Assembly (NCBI GenBank): GCA_002406115.1
Contig: DHNC01000035.1
Coordinates: forward strand, 62,473 to 126,472
Length of the DNA: 64,000 nucleotides
DNA from: Christensenella sp. UBA4626
GTDB lineage: Bacteria > Bacillota > Clostridia > Christensenellales > UBA1242
Direction of reading: 5' to 3'
The notes under the pieces were generated by a model. It did not search any database, was not told the DNA's origin, and saw only the letters and a program-made list of their open reading frames with translations. The stretch's first letter is position 1. The number at the start of each line of letters is the position of its first letter. Shown in pieces: positions 46,325-55,533 of the stretch. Made by a program: the position numbers and the translations under genes.

Positions 46325-47494
46325 ATGTTCAATTTTTTAAGCGTATCATCTGTTTTATCATACATTGGCTACATTTTGTTAGCCATTGTTGTTTTATTGC
46401 TCATGGTGCTTATTCATGAATTTGGGCATTACTGTGCCGGCAAGATTTTAAAGTTCGAAATTACGGAATTTAGCGTCGGATTTGGCCCCAAACTCTTGCA
46501 AAAGAAAAAGAAGAATGGCGAACTTTTCACTCTCAGACTGATTCCTCTTGGAGGCTATTGTGCTTTTGCTGGCGAAAATGAGGACGGGACAGACAATCCC
46601 AAAGCATTTAACAATCAGAAACCTTGGAAAAGGCTGATTGTCCTATTTTGTGGGGCGTTCTTCAACTTTTTAAGTGCAATTATATTTTCTTTTGTCGCTC
46701 TCATGGCGTGCGGTTATGAGCAATTACAAGTAAAACAAATTCAACCAACATCAATCAACTACACGTATTTGCAGCAAGATGACATTATTTATGGTGTTGG
46801 CGGCACAAAAATTGACTTTGTAACCGACGATATGTTTGATAGTTTAATCACCACTTATGTTGGAGAAAACTACAAAACATATTCTGGCGATGATTTGACT
46901 GCGGAATATAGTTTTGTTGAAAATGAAAAGACATATTACATGGTGCCAAGCGATCTTCCATTTTTAATCAAGCGTGATGGTCAAAAATTTGACCAAACAG
47001 GCAAGGTTAATGTAATCTATGACGCAGAGGGCAAATTGCAAGGTTGGTCACTTTACGCAACTTATAACGCTGAAGCAAACGACATCACAATCGGATATTA
47101 CAAATATAATTTTGGCGAAGCATTGCTTTATTCGGTTCCTTTTACTTGCCGCTGGGCATGGAAAGTGCTTGTGATTTTTGGGCAGTTGCTGACTGGTAAA
47201 TTGTCAATCACAGCCTTGGGCGGGCCAGTTACAACAATCAAAAGCATGGCAACAATGACGATGAGGAGTTTTAATTTCTTGTTCCTTTTGCTGCCTCTCA
47301 TTGCAGTGAATTTGGCAGTGTTCAACTTGCTGCCGATACCTGCATTGGACGGCTTCCAAATGATTTTTGTGATTATTGAATGGATACGCAAAAAACCAGT
47401 TAAACGAGAAGTTGTAAACATGATAAACAACATCGGCTTGATAGTCTTGTTCGCCTTTGTTATAATCGTGGACGTGCTTCAATTTGTTCTATAA
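46325..47494 (+). CDS. rseP: Site-2 intramembrane zinc metalloprotease RseP/RasP
   Basis: Cleaves membrane-bound anti-sigma factors and signal-peptide remnants. Zinc ligands are H31 and H35 in IHEFGHYCAGK. A PDZ-like middle region and the C-terminal NLLPIPALDGFQMIF (normally LDGGR) follow. It has four membrane segments and 389 residues. The ATG has no Shine-Dalgarno, and the 87-bp upstream gap is pure AT. It is followed by a terminator. Confidence 0.93.
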   Translation: MFNFLSVSSVLSYIGYILLAIVVLLLMVLIHEFGHYCAGKILKFEITEFSVGFGPKLLQKKKKNGELFTLRLIPLGGYCAFAGENEDGTDNPKAFNNQKPWKRLIVLFCGAFFNFLSAIIFSFVALMACGYEQLQVKQIQPTSINYTYLQQDDIIYGVGGTKIDFVTDDMFDSLITTYVGENYKTYSGDDLTAEYSFVENEKTYYMVPSDLPFLIKRDGQKFDQTGKVNVIYDAEGKLQGWSLYATYNAEANDITIGYYKYNFGEALLYSVPFTCRWAWKVLVIFGQLLTGKLSITALGGPVTTIKSMATMTMRSFNFLFLLLPLIAVNLAVFNLLPIPALDGFQMIFVIIEWIRKKPVKREVVNMINNIGLIVLFAFVIIVDVLQFVL

Positions 47495-47501
47495 AGTGCT
47501 T

Positions 47502-47552
47502 AAAAATGGTGTTTTGACAAATATTGACACACCATTTTTTTTGTGCTAAAAT
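47502..47552 (+). promoter_or_regulatory. rseP terminator overlapping the promoter of the PolC-like gene
   Basis: AAAAATGGTGT/ACACCATTTTT (47502-47512, 47529-47539) plus T-tract is an intrinsic terminator. TTGACA (47524-47529) lies in its loop and right arm. After 17 bp, TAAAAT (47547-47552), preceded by TGC, completes a strong extended -10 promoter. Confidence 0.82.
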
Positions 47553-47576
47553 TAAAAGGTAAATCAAAGGATAAAT

Positions 47577-49097
47577 ATGGATAAATTACAGGTTTTAGAT
47601 ACAATTTATGACGGACTTAAATTTAAAGATGCTGTGTATAGCGAAAAAAGCAATATTTGCACAGTGGAATTTTTGTATAATCCAGACTCTTTTAAGCCAA
47701 CCGACGAACACAAAAAGAAAATTTATGAAACACTCAATTTGGAGATTGGTGATTTTGTAAAATATGACCTTAAACTTACATCTTGTCCATTGGATAAAAG
47801 GACAATTGCAAACTACACTTACACAACAATAACAAACAATTTCCCTGCGATGAACAAGGAATTTGGCTTTGATGATATAACAGTGGAAATCAACCACATG
47901 AAAGTATACATTTACCTCAAATTGGTGCCTTCTACTTACGAATACGCCACCGAACTTAACAGGGCAGATTTGATTGCTGAAAAGTTAAGTGAAAGTTTCT
48001 TTGCGGATTTTACGGTTGCGTTTGAAAAGAAGGAAAGTTCAACAAAATCTCAAAAAAGTTATATCGAAAACAACGCTGAACTCATGGAAAGTGTAAAAAT
48101 AAATGAGGACAAAACAATATATCATTTGTCCGATGTGACAGATATTATTGGCAAAAATGACTATTCAACCGCAATGGATTACAGCAAAATAAAGACTGCT
48201 ATGGAAAATGTTTCAATTTGTGGCGATGTTACAAACGTGCAACGCAAAACATATAAGCGCAAATTTACCCGCAATGGCGAAACACAAGAGATAGAAAAGG
48301 CTTTTTATAATGTCACAATCAAAAACGAAGGCAAATTTATGTATTGCTCAATCTTTCCAAAGCAAGCGGACGAAAGCAAAGGCGATTTGATAGAAGTTGG
48401 CATGAAAGTTTGTATGTACGGCTCGTTCCGTGAATTTAATGGCAAATTGAACTTTACAGCCAACACAATCGCAAGGTGTAATTACACTCGTGACGAAATC
48501 AAAGGGGCAATGAAGCAGGTTAATGATGAATACCACATTGTTTTCCCGCAAGAATATGTCGACTACGAGCAAAAAGGGCTATTTGACGAGGATGATAAAG
48601 TGTTTGAAGGCACATATGTCGTTTTTGACCTTGAAACAACCGGTCTTGAAGCAAACAAAGATGAAATCATTGAAATTGGCGCTTGCAAGATAGAAAATGG
48701 CAAAATATCTGAAACATTTTCAACTTTTGTAAAACCAAGCAAACACATTCCACGTGAAATCACTGAACTTACAGGCATAAATGATGCAATGGTGGCAAAT
48801 GCTCCAACAATCAACTATGTCTTGCCAGATTTTTACAAATTTTGCTATGGCTCAACTATGGTCGGCCACAATGTTTCGTTTGATATCGGATTTATTTACA
48901 ATGTTGCAAAAAAGATGTCTTACAATTTTGACAATCCGCTTATGGATACAATCGAAATGGCACGCAAAAAATTGCCGGGTCTCAAAAACTACAAACTTGG
49001 CACGGTTGTAGAAAAATTAAAAATAGTGTTGGACAATGCACATAGGGCAATCAACGACGCCACCGCAACAGCAAAAGTGTTTATAAAACTGATGTAG
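47577..49097 (+). CDS. PolC-derived protein: N-terminal and OB domains fused to DEDDh exonuclease, no PHP or polymerase
   Basis: Normal PolC is about 1430 residues. This one has 506. Residues 1 to about 200 look like the PolC N-terminal domains and about 208-305 are the OB domain (VSICGDVTNV to NGKLNFTANTIARC). A ~40-residue linker follows where the first PHP half should be. The 3'-5' exonuclease then has D351/E353 (VVFDLETTG), D436 (HNVSFD), and H489/D494 (HRAINDA), all catalytic residues intact. The gene ends right after the exonuclease. It sits at the polC position before rimP, with its own promoter. It may be a stand-alone proofreading subunit; that is inference. Confidence 0.82.
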   Translation: MDKLQVLDTIYDGLKFKDAVYSEKSNICTVEFLYNPDSFKPTDEHKKKIYETLNLEIGDFVKYDLKLTSCPLDKRTIANYTYTTITNNFPAMNKEFGFDDITVEINHMKVYIYLKLVPSTYEYATELNRADLIAEKLSESFFADFTVAFEKKESSTKSQKSYIENNAELMESVKINEDKTIYHLSDVTDIIGKNDYSTAMDYSKIKTAMENVSICGDVTNVQRKTYKRKFTRNGETQEIEKAFYNVTIKNEGKFMYCSIFPKQADESKGDLIEVGMKVCMYGSFREFNGKLNFTANTIARCNYTRDEIKGAMKQVNDEYHIVFPQEYVDYEQKGLFDEDDKVFEGTYVVFDLETTGLEANKDEIIEIGACKIENGKISETFSTFVKPSKHIPREITELTGINDAMVANAPTINYVLPDFYKFCYGSTMVGHNVSFDIGFIYNVAKKMSYNFDNPLMDTIEMARKKLPGLKNYKLGTVVEKLKIVLDNAHRAINDATATAKVFIKLM

Positions 49098-49252
49098 GGC
49101 ATATATAGAATAAATAGCCAAACAAAGCTAAAAAGATATCAAAGTTTTAATTAAATCTTTGTTTTTATCAAATATTTATGAAAAAAACAATAAAATTGGG
49201 CAATAATACAACTATATTTTATATATAATTATATAAAAACACACAAAAACTA
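49098..49252 (+). other. AT-rich intergenic stretch after the PolC-like gene
   Basis: No polymerase remnant and no ORF is visible. There are AT-rich runs and an inverted repeat (CAAAG/CTTTG around 49140-49165), which may be a weak terminator. Confidence 0.4.
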
Positions 49253-49281
49253 TTGATTATTTAATTTTGATGTGTTATACT
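49253..49281 (+). promoter_or_regulatory. Promoter of the rimP-nusA-infB operon
   Basis: TTGATT (49253-49258), 17 bp, TATACT (49276-49281) with TGT in front. The string TGTGTTATACTAA also occurs in the asp23 promoter. Confidence 0.78.
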
Positions 49282-49294
49282 AAAAATGATTTCT

Positions 49295-49349
49295 AGGGGT
49301 GGCGGTGCCACCCCTGCTTGTTTGTAAAATGCTAAATTGCAAAACAAAC
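49295..49349 (+). promoter_or_regulatory. GC-rich hairpin at the 5' end of the nusA operon leader
   Basis: Perfect 9-bp stem AGGGGTGGC/GCCACCCCT with a GGT loop (49295-49315), just after the expected transcription start. A second stem GTTTGT/ACAAAC (49320-49325, 49344-49349) follows. It is the most GC-rich element in an AT-rich gap. It could be an attenuator or a 5' stabiliser. Neither is proven. Confidence 0.55.
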
Positions 49350-49375
49350 GACATAATATTATTTAAAGGAGAATT

Positions 49376-49828
49376 ATGAAAGTAAGTGATATTGTAAAAA
49401 CTCATATTTCACCATTATTTACAGGGGACATTCGTCTTGTTGATGTTGAATATGAAAAACGCAACGACGGTATGCACTTGGTTGTCTATATCGACAAGCC
49501 AAACGGTGTTATGATTGAAGATTGCGTTGAAGTTAGCCGCATGATTGATCCAGTTTTGGACGAAATCAATCCAACAAATGATGAAAAATATTCACTTGAT
49601 GTATCAAGTTATGGGTTGGACAAACCTTTGAAATTTGATTGGCAATTTAAAAAATACTTGGGTCAAAAAGTTGAAGTTAAATTGTATCGCAAAATTGGTG
49701 CGAAAAAAGAATTTGTGGCAGTTTTGGTTGACAGAAATAACAAATCAACTCAATTTGATATTGATGGCGAAGTTGAAACAATATCTAATGCAGACATAGC
49801 ATATATCACACCATATATAGAGTTTTAA
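49376..49828 (+). CDS. rimP: Ribosome maturation factor RimP
   Basis: Needed for 30S maturation. VDVEYEKRNDGMHLVVYIDKPNGVMIEDCVEVSRMIDPVLDE and LDVSSYGLDKPLKFDWQFKKYLGQKVEVKLYR match both RimP domains (SSPGLxRPL is SSYGLDKPL here). Length 150. It starts the operon with nusA. Confidence 0.94.
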   Translation: MKVSDIVKTHISPLFTGDIRLVDVEYEKRNDGMHLVVYIDKPNGVMIEDCVEVSRMIDPVLDEINPTNDEKYSLDVSSYGLDKPLKFDWQFKKYLGQKVEVKLYRKIGAKKEFVAVLVDRNNKSTQFDIDGEVETISNADIAYITPYIEF

Positions 49829-49843
49829 GGAGAACGAGAGAAA

Positions 49844-50971
49844 ATGATTAACAAAGATTTTTTTGAAGCATTAAAAGATTTAGAGGCAGAAAAAGGTATA
49901 AATGAAGAAGTGTTTATTTCCGCTTTGGAGCAAGCCCTCACCGCAGCATACAAAAAGAACAGTGGCTTGGCAAAAAATGCACAAGTAAAATTGGTTCCAG
50001 AAAAAAACACAATCAAAATTTATTCATACCGCACAGTTGTTGCAACTGTTGAAGATCCAGAAAAAGAAATTTCAGTTGAAGAAGCAAAACAAATCAAACA
50101 CAGTTACAAAGTTGGCGATTTGGTTATGCAAGAAGAAAGCACAAAGGACTTTAACCGTATCGCAGTGCAAACCGCAAAACAAGTTATCACTCAAAAGATA
50201 AAAGAAATTGAAAAACAATCAATTTATAAAGACATTGCGGAAAAAGAAGGCAAATTGATTGTTGCCAACGTTAAACGTTTGGATGGCGAAAATGTTTATC
50301 TTGAAATTGGCGGCACAACACTTGAAGGTTTGCTTACAAAACGTGATATGTTGCCAACCGACCATTTCAAAATTGGTGACCGCATAAAAGTTTACGTTCG
50401 TTACATCAAAGACGATTTCCGTGGCACAGTTGTTCAAGTGACACGTACACACGCAAATTTTGTAAAACTTTTGCTTGAAATGGAAGTTCCAGAACTCAGC
50501 AATGGCGAAGTTAGCATTGTTGCAATTGCAAGGGAAGCAGGTATGCGCACAAAAATTGCAGTTACAACCACTGTTCCAAATCTTGACCCAGTCGGTGCTT
50601 GCATCGGCAACAAGGGCGCACGTATAAACAGCGTTATCAACGAACTCAATGGCGAAAAGATTGACATCATCAATTACAGCGAAAACCCAGCAGATTACAT
50701 TGTTGCAGCATTGAGCCCAGCAGAAGTTAGCGAAATCACAGTTGACACAGTCGCTGGCGTGGCAAACGTTCAAGTGCCAGAAAACAAATTGTCACTTGCA
50801 ATCGGCAAGGGCGGTCACAATGTCCGTTTGGCTGCAAAACTTACCGGATACAAAATCGACGTTAAACCAGCCGCTGTTCAAGCCCAAGAAAAGAAAACAA
50901 ATGACGTTGTTGAAACATCTGGGGCAAGCATCGTGCTTGATGACGATATTTTCAGCGATATTGACGATTAG
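49844..50971 (+). CDS. nusA: Transcription termination/antitermination factor NusA
   Basis: The N-terminal RNA polymerase-binding domain is followed by S1 (YLEIGGTTLEGLLTKRDMLPTDHFKIGDRIKVYV). Two KH domains follow (GACIGNKGARINSVINELNGEKIDII and LAIGKGGHNVRLAAKLTGYKIDV). Length 375, without the extra C-terminal repeats of E. coli, as in Bacillota. Confidence 0.96.
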   Translation: MINKDFFEALKDLEAEKGINEEVFISALEQALTAAYKKNSGLAKNAQVKLVPEKNTIKIYSYRTVVATVEDPEKEISVEEAKQIKHSYKVGDLVMQEESTKDFNRIAVQTAKQVITQKIKEIEKQSIYKDIAEKEGKLIVANVKRLDGENVYLEIGGTTLEGLLTKRDMLPTDHFKIGDRIKVYVRYIKDDFRGTVVQVTRTHANFVKLLLEMEVPELSNGEVSIVAIAREAGMRTKIAVTTTVPNLDPVGACIGNKGARINSVINELNGEKIDIINYSENPADYIVAALSPAEVSEITVDTVAGVANVQVPENKLSLAIGKGGHNVRLAAKLTGYKIDVKPAAVQAQEKKTNDVVETSGASIVLDDDIFSDIDD

Positions 50972-50979
50972 GAGCAATT

Positions 50980-51237
50980 GTGCATACAAAATCTGAAAGA
51001 AGATGTGTTGTGTGCAGACAAGCAAAACTTCAAAGTGAAATGTTGAGGGTTGCACGTATAAACAACGAATTTATGATTGATTTTAATCATAAACTTGGTG
51101 GTAGAGGGGCATATGTTTGTAAGTGTAAGCAATGTCTGCAAACGGCAGTAAAAAAACACTTGTTTAATCGTGCGTTTAAAACAAACTTAAGCGATGAAAT
51201 TTACAAGCAATTAGGTGAATATGAACAAAATTGTTAG
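50980..51237 (+). CDS. ylxR: YlxR family RNA-binding protein (DUF448/RnpM)
   Basis: An 85-residue protein: RRCVVCRQAKLQSEMLRVAR, then GGRGAYVCKCKQCLQTAVKKHLFNRAF. Members bind RNA, and in B. subtilis the protein affects RNase P. The start is GTG with GGAG 5 bp upstream. It is in the nusA-ylxR-ylxQ-infB cluster. Confidence 0.93.
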   Translation: MHTKSERRCVVCRQAKLQSEMLRVARINNEFMIDFNHKLGGRGAYVCKCKQCLQTAVKKHLFNRAFKTNLSDEIYKQLGEYEQNC

Positions 51238-51511
51238 TTATTTGGGCTTTGCAAAAAAGTCGGCAAGTTTGATTACCGGTCAAACTTCACTTAGGGTAAA
51301 CAAAAAACCATTATATTTAATTTTGGTTTGCAATTCAGCAAGTGATAACTTAAAAAATCTTGCAAAAAACCTTGGCGTAAAACACAATTGTCCAGTTATT
51401 GAAACAAAAAATATGCTGGAAGAGTTGGCAAACGCAAAGGATATAAAAATTTTAGGGCTGACAAATCCAGAACTAAGCAAGGCAATAATAGAAAACAAAA
51501 AAGATTGTTAA
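51221..51511 (+). CDS. ylxQ: L7Ae-family K-turn RNA-binding protein YlxQ
   Basis: A 96-residue L7Ae/L30e fold: SYLGFAKKSASLITGQTSL, LILVCNSASDNLKNLAKN and LGLTNPELSKAII. The ATG at 51221 is used; a GTG at 51215 is also possible. It overlaps ylxR by 17 bp. Confidence 0.88.
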   Translation: MNKIVSYLGFAKKSASLITGQTSLRVNKKPLYLILVCNSASDNLKNLAKNLGVKHNCPVIETKNMLEELANAKDIKILGLTNPELSKAIIENKKDC

Positions 51512-51549
51512 AAGACTTTCTAATTTAAAAGATAAGGAGATTATTTAGA

Positions 51550-54228
51550 TTGGCAGAAATCAACAAACCACAAGAATTTAATAAATCAATCAAACAACTT
51601 CAATCCATGGTTAAAGATAGGATGTTGGTTGGATTAAGCGAGAAGTTCTTTACTCTCAAACAAGAGATGTCTGGCGTTATGCGCTCAGTTAAAGATAAAG
51701 AAGCCGCTTTGATTTTAAAATCAACAGAAAAGAAGCCTGAACCGGTGGCGGAAGTTAAACCTGAACCAAAGGCTGAGCCAAAAGTTGAAGTTAAAGTTGA
51801 GCAAAAAGTTGAGAAAACCACTCAACCAGTTGTTTCTCAACCAAAATCCGATTATCAGCCAAGAACTGACTACCAATCAAAGCCAGATTACCAACCAAGG
51901 TCGGACTATCAACCAAGGTATGACAATCAAAGGCAAGATTTTAGAAGAAATAATCAACAAGGTCAAAATAATTTCCAACGCAATAATTACAATCAAAATG
52001 GTCAAAATTTCAACCCTAGATACAATGGAAACCGACCAAATAATTATAATAACAACTACAACAACGGTTACAATCGTCAAAATGGCGGCTTTAACCGTCC
52101 ACAAAATGGGCAACAAGGCAACCGCCCATTCAACAATAATTTCCGTCCAAATCAACCGGGGCAAGGGTTTAATCGTCCATTTAACAATCGCCCAAATCCA
52201 AATTTCAAGCCAGGGCAAAAACCACCATTTAACGCAGATAACAAACGCCCAGCAATCAATTATGCTCAACCGGTTATCACACAGAGCCCAGCACGCAATT
52301 TTGCTGGCAAAAAGAAAGATAATTCCCACTTTGAAGAAAAACGTGGATACACAAAATACGATTTGCTTAAACGTGGCATGATTGACGATGGTATTGACGA
52401 AGATAGGTCAGTAACCCGCAAATTGCGTACTAAGAAAAAGGATATGGCAGTTGAAGTTGTTGAACGTCCAACTGGGCCAGCGGTGATTACAACTGACAAC
52501 ATTACAATCAAATTGTTGAGCGAAGTTTCTGGCAGACCAGTAAGCGAAATCATCAAAAAATTCATGATTTTAGGCATGATGGTTACAATCAACTCAACCG
52601 TTGATTTTGCCACAGCGGAACTTGTTATGGCAGATATGGGCGTTGAACTTCAACAGAAACTTGACAAGACTGGTGAAGAAAAATTGCTTGATTTGCAAAA
52701 GAATATCCGTTCTTACAGCGATGAAGAAGCAAGCGTAAGACCACCTATTGTAACTGTTATGGGTCACGTTGACCACGGCAAAACAAGTTTGTTGGACTAC
52801 ATCCGCAAAACAAAGGTTACTTTGGGCGAGGCAGGCGGCATCACACAAGCAATTGGTGCTTATCGTGTCAATGTAAACAACAAATATATCACATTTATTG
52901 ACACCCCAGGTCACGAAGCATTCACAGCGATGCGTGCTCGTGGTGCATCAGTCACAGATATCGCTATTTTGATTGTTGCAGCGGATGACGGCATTATGCC
53001 ACAAACCGTGGAGGCAATAAATCACATAAAATCTGCCAACATTCCAATGATTGTTGCAATCAACAAAATGGATAAGCCTCAGGCAGACCCTGACCGCATT
53101 ATGCAACAACTTGCAGAACACAATGTTTTGCCAGAAGCATGGGGCGGCGATGCAATTATTTGCAAAATCTCTGCTCGCACTGGCGAAGGTATCGATAAAT
53201 TGCTTGAAACAATCCTTTTGGTTGCTGATATGCAAGACCTTAAAGCAAATCCAGACATTCCGGCTTTGGGCACAATTTTGGAAGCAAAATTGGATAAAGG
53301 CCGTGGTGCAGTTGCATCTTTGATTGTCAGAGATGGTTCATTGCACGTAGGAGACACAATCGTTTCCGGCACATCAATTTGTAAAGTAAAAGCAATGATG
53401 GACGAAAATAATCGCACAGTTAAGGTTGCAACACCTTCAATGCCAGTAACAGTTTTGGGCTTTAACGAAGTGCCAATGGCTGGTGAAACTTTCACCGCAG
53501 TTGATGAAAAACTTTCAAAACAAATTGTTGAAGAACGTAAAGCAAAACAAAAGGAAGAACTTCTTAAAGGCAGCGGCGGCAACACCTTGGAAGATTTGTT
53601 GCAAAAGACAAGCGAAAAAGACGTTAAAATCCTCAATATTGTGCTTAAAACTGATGTTAATGGCTCGCTTGAAGCAATCAAGGCGTCTATCATGAAACTT
53701 GTGAATGATGAAGTTAAAATCAACATTCTTCACAGCGGCGTGGGCGCAGTAAGCGAAAGTGACTTGATTCTTGCCAATGCTTCAAATGCTATGGTGATTG
53801 CATTTAACGTGAGTCAAGACAGCAAGGTTAAAGCAACCGCAGAACGCATGAAAATCAAGATTTATTCATACAAGATTATTTACGAACTTTTGGATGAAAT
53901 TGAAAGAGTAATCAAAGGCATGAAAGAGCCTAAATATGAAGAAGTTTACCTCGGCATGGCAGAAGTTAGAGCAGTGTTTAAATTGTCAAGTTCAGGCATT
54001 GTTGCTGGTTCGTTCGTCCGTGATGGTAAAATCGTTCGTGGCGAACACGCAAAAATTTATCGTGGCGATAACTTGCTTGCAACCACCGAAATCAAATCTT
54101 TAAAGATTGTCAAAGACGACGTCAAAGAGGCAGGCAAGGATAGGGAATGCGGTATCAAAACTAACTATGATGATGTTGCAGTTGGCGACAGAATTGAATG
54201 TTTTACATTAAAAAGGATTGAAGAATAA
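51550..54228 (+). CDS. infB: Translation initiation factor IF-2 with Asn-rich linker
   Basis: The start is TTG with AAGGAGA 9 bp upstream. Residues 60-110 are Pro/Glu/Lys repeats, about 110-130 DYQPR-type repeats, and about 130-235 an Asn/Gln/Tyr/Gly-rich low-complexity linker. The IF2-N domain comes next, then G1 GHVDHGKTS (near 405), [14 protein letters not shown], and the C-terminal domains. Total 892 residues. An Asn-rich linker is unusual for IF2 and has the composition of a prion-like segment. Confidence 0.95.
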   Translation: MAEINKPQEFNKSIKQLQSMVKDRMLVGLSEKFFTLKQEMSGVMRSVKDKEAALILKSTEKKPEPVAEVKPEPKAEPKVEVKVEQKVEKTTQPVVSQPKSDYQPRTDYQSKPDYQPRSDYQPRYDNQRQDFRRNNQQGQNNFQRNNYNQNGQNFNPRYNGNRPNNYNNNYNNGYNRQNGGFNRPQNGQQGNRPFNNNFRPNQPGQGFNRPFNNRPNPNFKPGQKPPFNADNKRPAINYAQPVITQSPARNFAGKKKDNSHFEEKRGYTKYDLLKRGMIDDGIDEDRSVTRKLRTKKKDMAVEVVERPTGPAVITTDNITIKLLSEVSGRPVSEIIKKFMILGMMVTINSTVDFATAELVMADMGVELQQKLDKTGEEKLLDLQKNIRSYSDEEASVRPPIVTVMGHVDHGKTSLLDYIRKTKVTLGEAGGITQAIGAYRVNVNNKYITFIDTPGHEAFTAMRARGASVTDIAILIVAADDGIMPQTVEAINHIKSANIPMIVAINKMDKPQADPDRIMQQLAEHNVLPEAWGGDAIICKISARTGEGIDKLLETILLVADMQDLKANPDIPALGTILEAKLDKGRGAVASLIVRDGSLHVGDTIVSGTSICKVKAMMDENNRTVKVATPSMPVTVLGFNEVPMAGETFTAVDEKLSKQIVEERKAKQKEELLKGSGGNTLEDLLQKTSEKDVKILNIVLKTDVNGSLEAIKASIMKLVNDEVKINILHSGVGAVSESDLILANASNAMVIAFNVSQDSKVKATAERMKIKIYSYKIIYELLDEIERVIKGMKEPKYEEVYLGMAEVRAVFKLSSSGIVAGSFVRDGKIVRGEHAKIYRGDNLLATTEIKSLKIVKDDVKEAGKDRECGIKTNYDDVAVGDRIECFTLKRIEE

Positions 54229-54590
54229 TGAAAAATGTAAGGTTAGAGCGTATCAATGCAGAACTGAGGAATGTCATCGCTGATGTCATTGACAATCAGT
54301 TGCGTGACCCTCAAATAAATGCTATGATTTGTGTGCATAGCGTTGATATTACACCAGATTTAGCGTATGCTAGGGTGTATATCTCATCAATTGGTGAAAC
54401 TCCTCAGCAAGAAGTTTTGGCACGCATAAAAGGTGCTGGCGGCTTTATCCGAGGCGCTGCGGCAAAGAAAATCAAACTTCGCATTATGCCTAGATTGGAG
54501 TTTTATTTGGACACAAGTGAAGAATATGGCAAAAAGATTGACGATATTTTGAGCCATATAACATATTCAACTGAGGAAAGTGATGAGTAA
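54228..54590 (+). CDS. rbfA: Ribosome-binding factor A
   Basis: KH-like 30S maturation factor: RLERINAELRNVIADVIDNQLRDPQINAMICVHSVDITPDLAYARVYIS, then KIKLRIMPRLEFYLDTSEEYGKKIDDIL. Length 120. The start overlaps infB by one base. The DHH phosphoesterase (nrnA) often found next is absent. Confidence 0.95.
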   Translation: MKNVRLERINAELRNVIADVIDNQLRDPQINAMICVHSVDITPDLAYARVYISSIGETPQQEVLARIKGAGGFIRGAAAKKIKLRIMPRLEFYLDTSEEYGKKIDDILSHITYSTEESDE

Positions 54591-55446
54591 TTCTGATTTG
54601 AAAGGGATTTTGCCAATAAACAAGCCCAAAGATTGGACAAGTTTTGATGTGGTGAACAAAATCAAACACATGCTTCCTAAAAAAACAAAAGTTGGACACC
54701 TTGGCACGCTTGACCCTATGGCAACAGGCGTGCTGTTGGTGACTGTCGGCAAGGCAACAAAGCTGTTTGACCTGATGCAGGAAAAAACAAAGTGTTATAT
54801 CGCAACCTTCAAATTTGGCGTTGAAACAGATAGTTTGGACGCAACAGGCGAGGTTGTCAAAACAGACGATAAAGTTGTAACACTTGACCAAATTTATGGT
54901 GTTTTGCCAAAATTTCTTGGTAAAATAGACCAAGTTCCGCCAAAATTTAGTGCAAAATCTATTGGTGGCAAACGTGCTTACGATTTGGCAAGGGAAAATG
55001 TTGATTTTGAACTTAAACCAAACAAAGTTATTGTTGTGTATTTCAAAACCATAAGTTTTAGCAACAATATTTGGGAGGTTGAGATTTTGTGTGGCAGTGG
55101 GACATATATCCGTGCTTTATGTCGAGATATTGCCCATGCAATTGGCACAGTTGCCACAATGACCAGCCTTGTCAGAACCAAAATTGACAAATTTCAACTT
55201 GAACAATGTGTTGAACTTTCAAATCTGGATGCTTCAAATGTAACAGAAAATATTGTAAAAATCAAAGATGTTTTGAGTTTGCCAACAATCGAGTTGGACA
55301 GCCAAAACTATTTCAAAATTATGAATGGTCAAACGATAAACTTGAATATGAATGACGGAGTTTATCAGTTAATAGACGAAAATGACACTGTTGCATTGAT
55401 TGAAATATGCAATTTTAATGCAAAAATGTCGATTTATTTGGCATAA
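54583..55446 (+). CDS. truB: tRNA pseudouridine-55 synthase
   Basis: Catalytic D44 is in HLGTLDPMATGVLLV. GILPINKPKDWTSFDVVNKIK starts the protein, and GTYIRALCRDIAHAIGT is the second motif. Length 287. The start overlaps the rbfA end by 8 bp. ribF, usual next in Bacillota, is not here. Confidence 0.95.
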   Translation: MSNSDLKGILPINKPKDWTSFDVVNKIKHMLPKKTKVGHLGTLDPMATGVLLVTVGKATKLFDLMQEKTKCYIATFKFGVETDSLDATGEVVKTDDKVVTLDQIYGVLPKFLGKIDQVPPKFSAKSIGGKRAYDLARENVDFELKPNKVIVVYFKTISFSNNIWEVEILCGSGTYIRALCRDIAHAIGTVATMTSLVRTKIDKFQLEQCVELSNLDASNVTENIVKIKDVLSLPTIELDSQNYFKIMNGQTINLNMNDGVYQLIDENDTVALIEICNFNAKMSIYLA

Positions 55447-55451
55447 ATGGT

Positions 55452-55479
55452 TTGCAAAAATGTCAAAATATGCTAAACT
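55452..55479 (+). promoter_or_regulatory. Promoter of efp
   Basis: TTGCAA (55452-55457), 16 bp, TGC plus TAAACT (55474-55479). Confidence 0.55.
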
Positions 55480-55533
55480 ATTATAGTTATTTATATGCTT
55501 AAAGCAAATTTAATATAAAAGGAATTTAATTTT

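Noticed and set aside
47577..49097. PolC-like gene as a frameshifted or truncated pseudogene
   Set aside because: Catalytic residues are intact, the missing PHP half is cleanly replaced by a linker, and no polymerase coding sequence lies downstream in any frame.
51785..52381. 198-residue open frame overlapping infB in another frame
   Set aside because: It arises from the low-complexity Asn-rich DNA. It has no ribosome site, and the infB frame carries the conserved protein.
53079..53726. 215-residue minus-strand open frame opposite infB
   Set aside because: It is antisense to the conserved G domain and has no ribosome site or family pattern.
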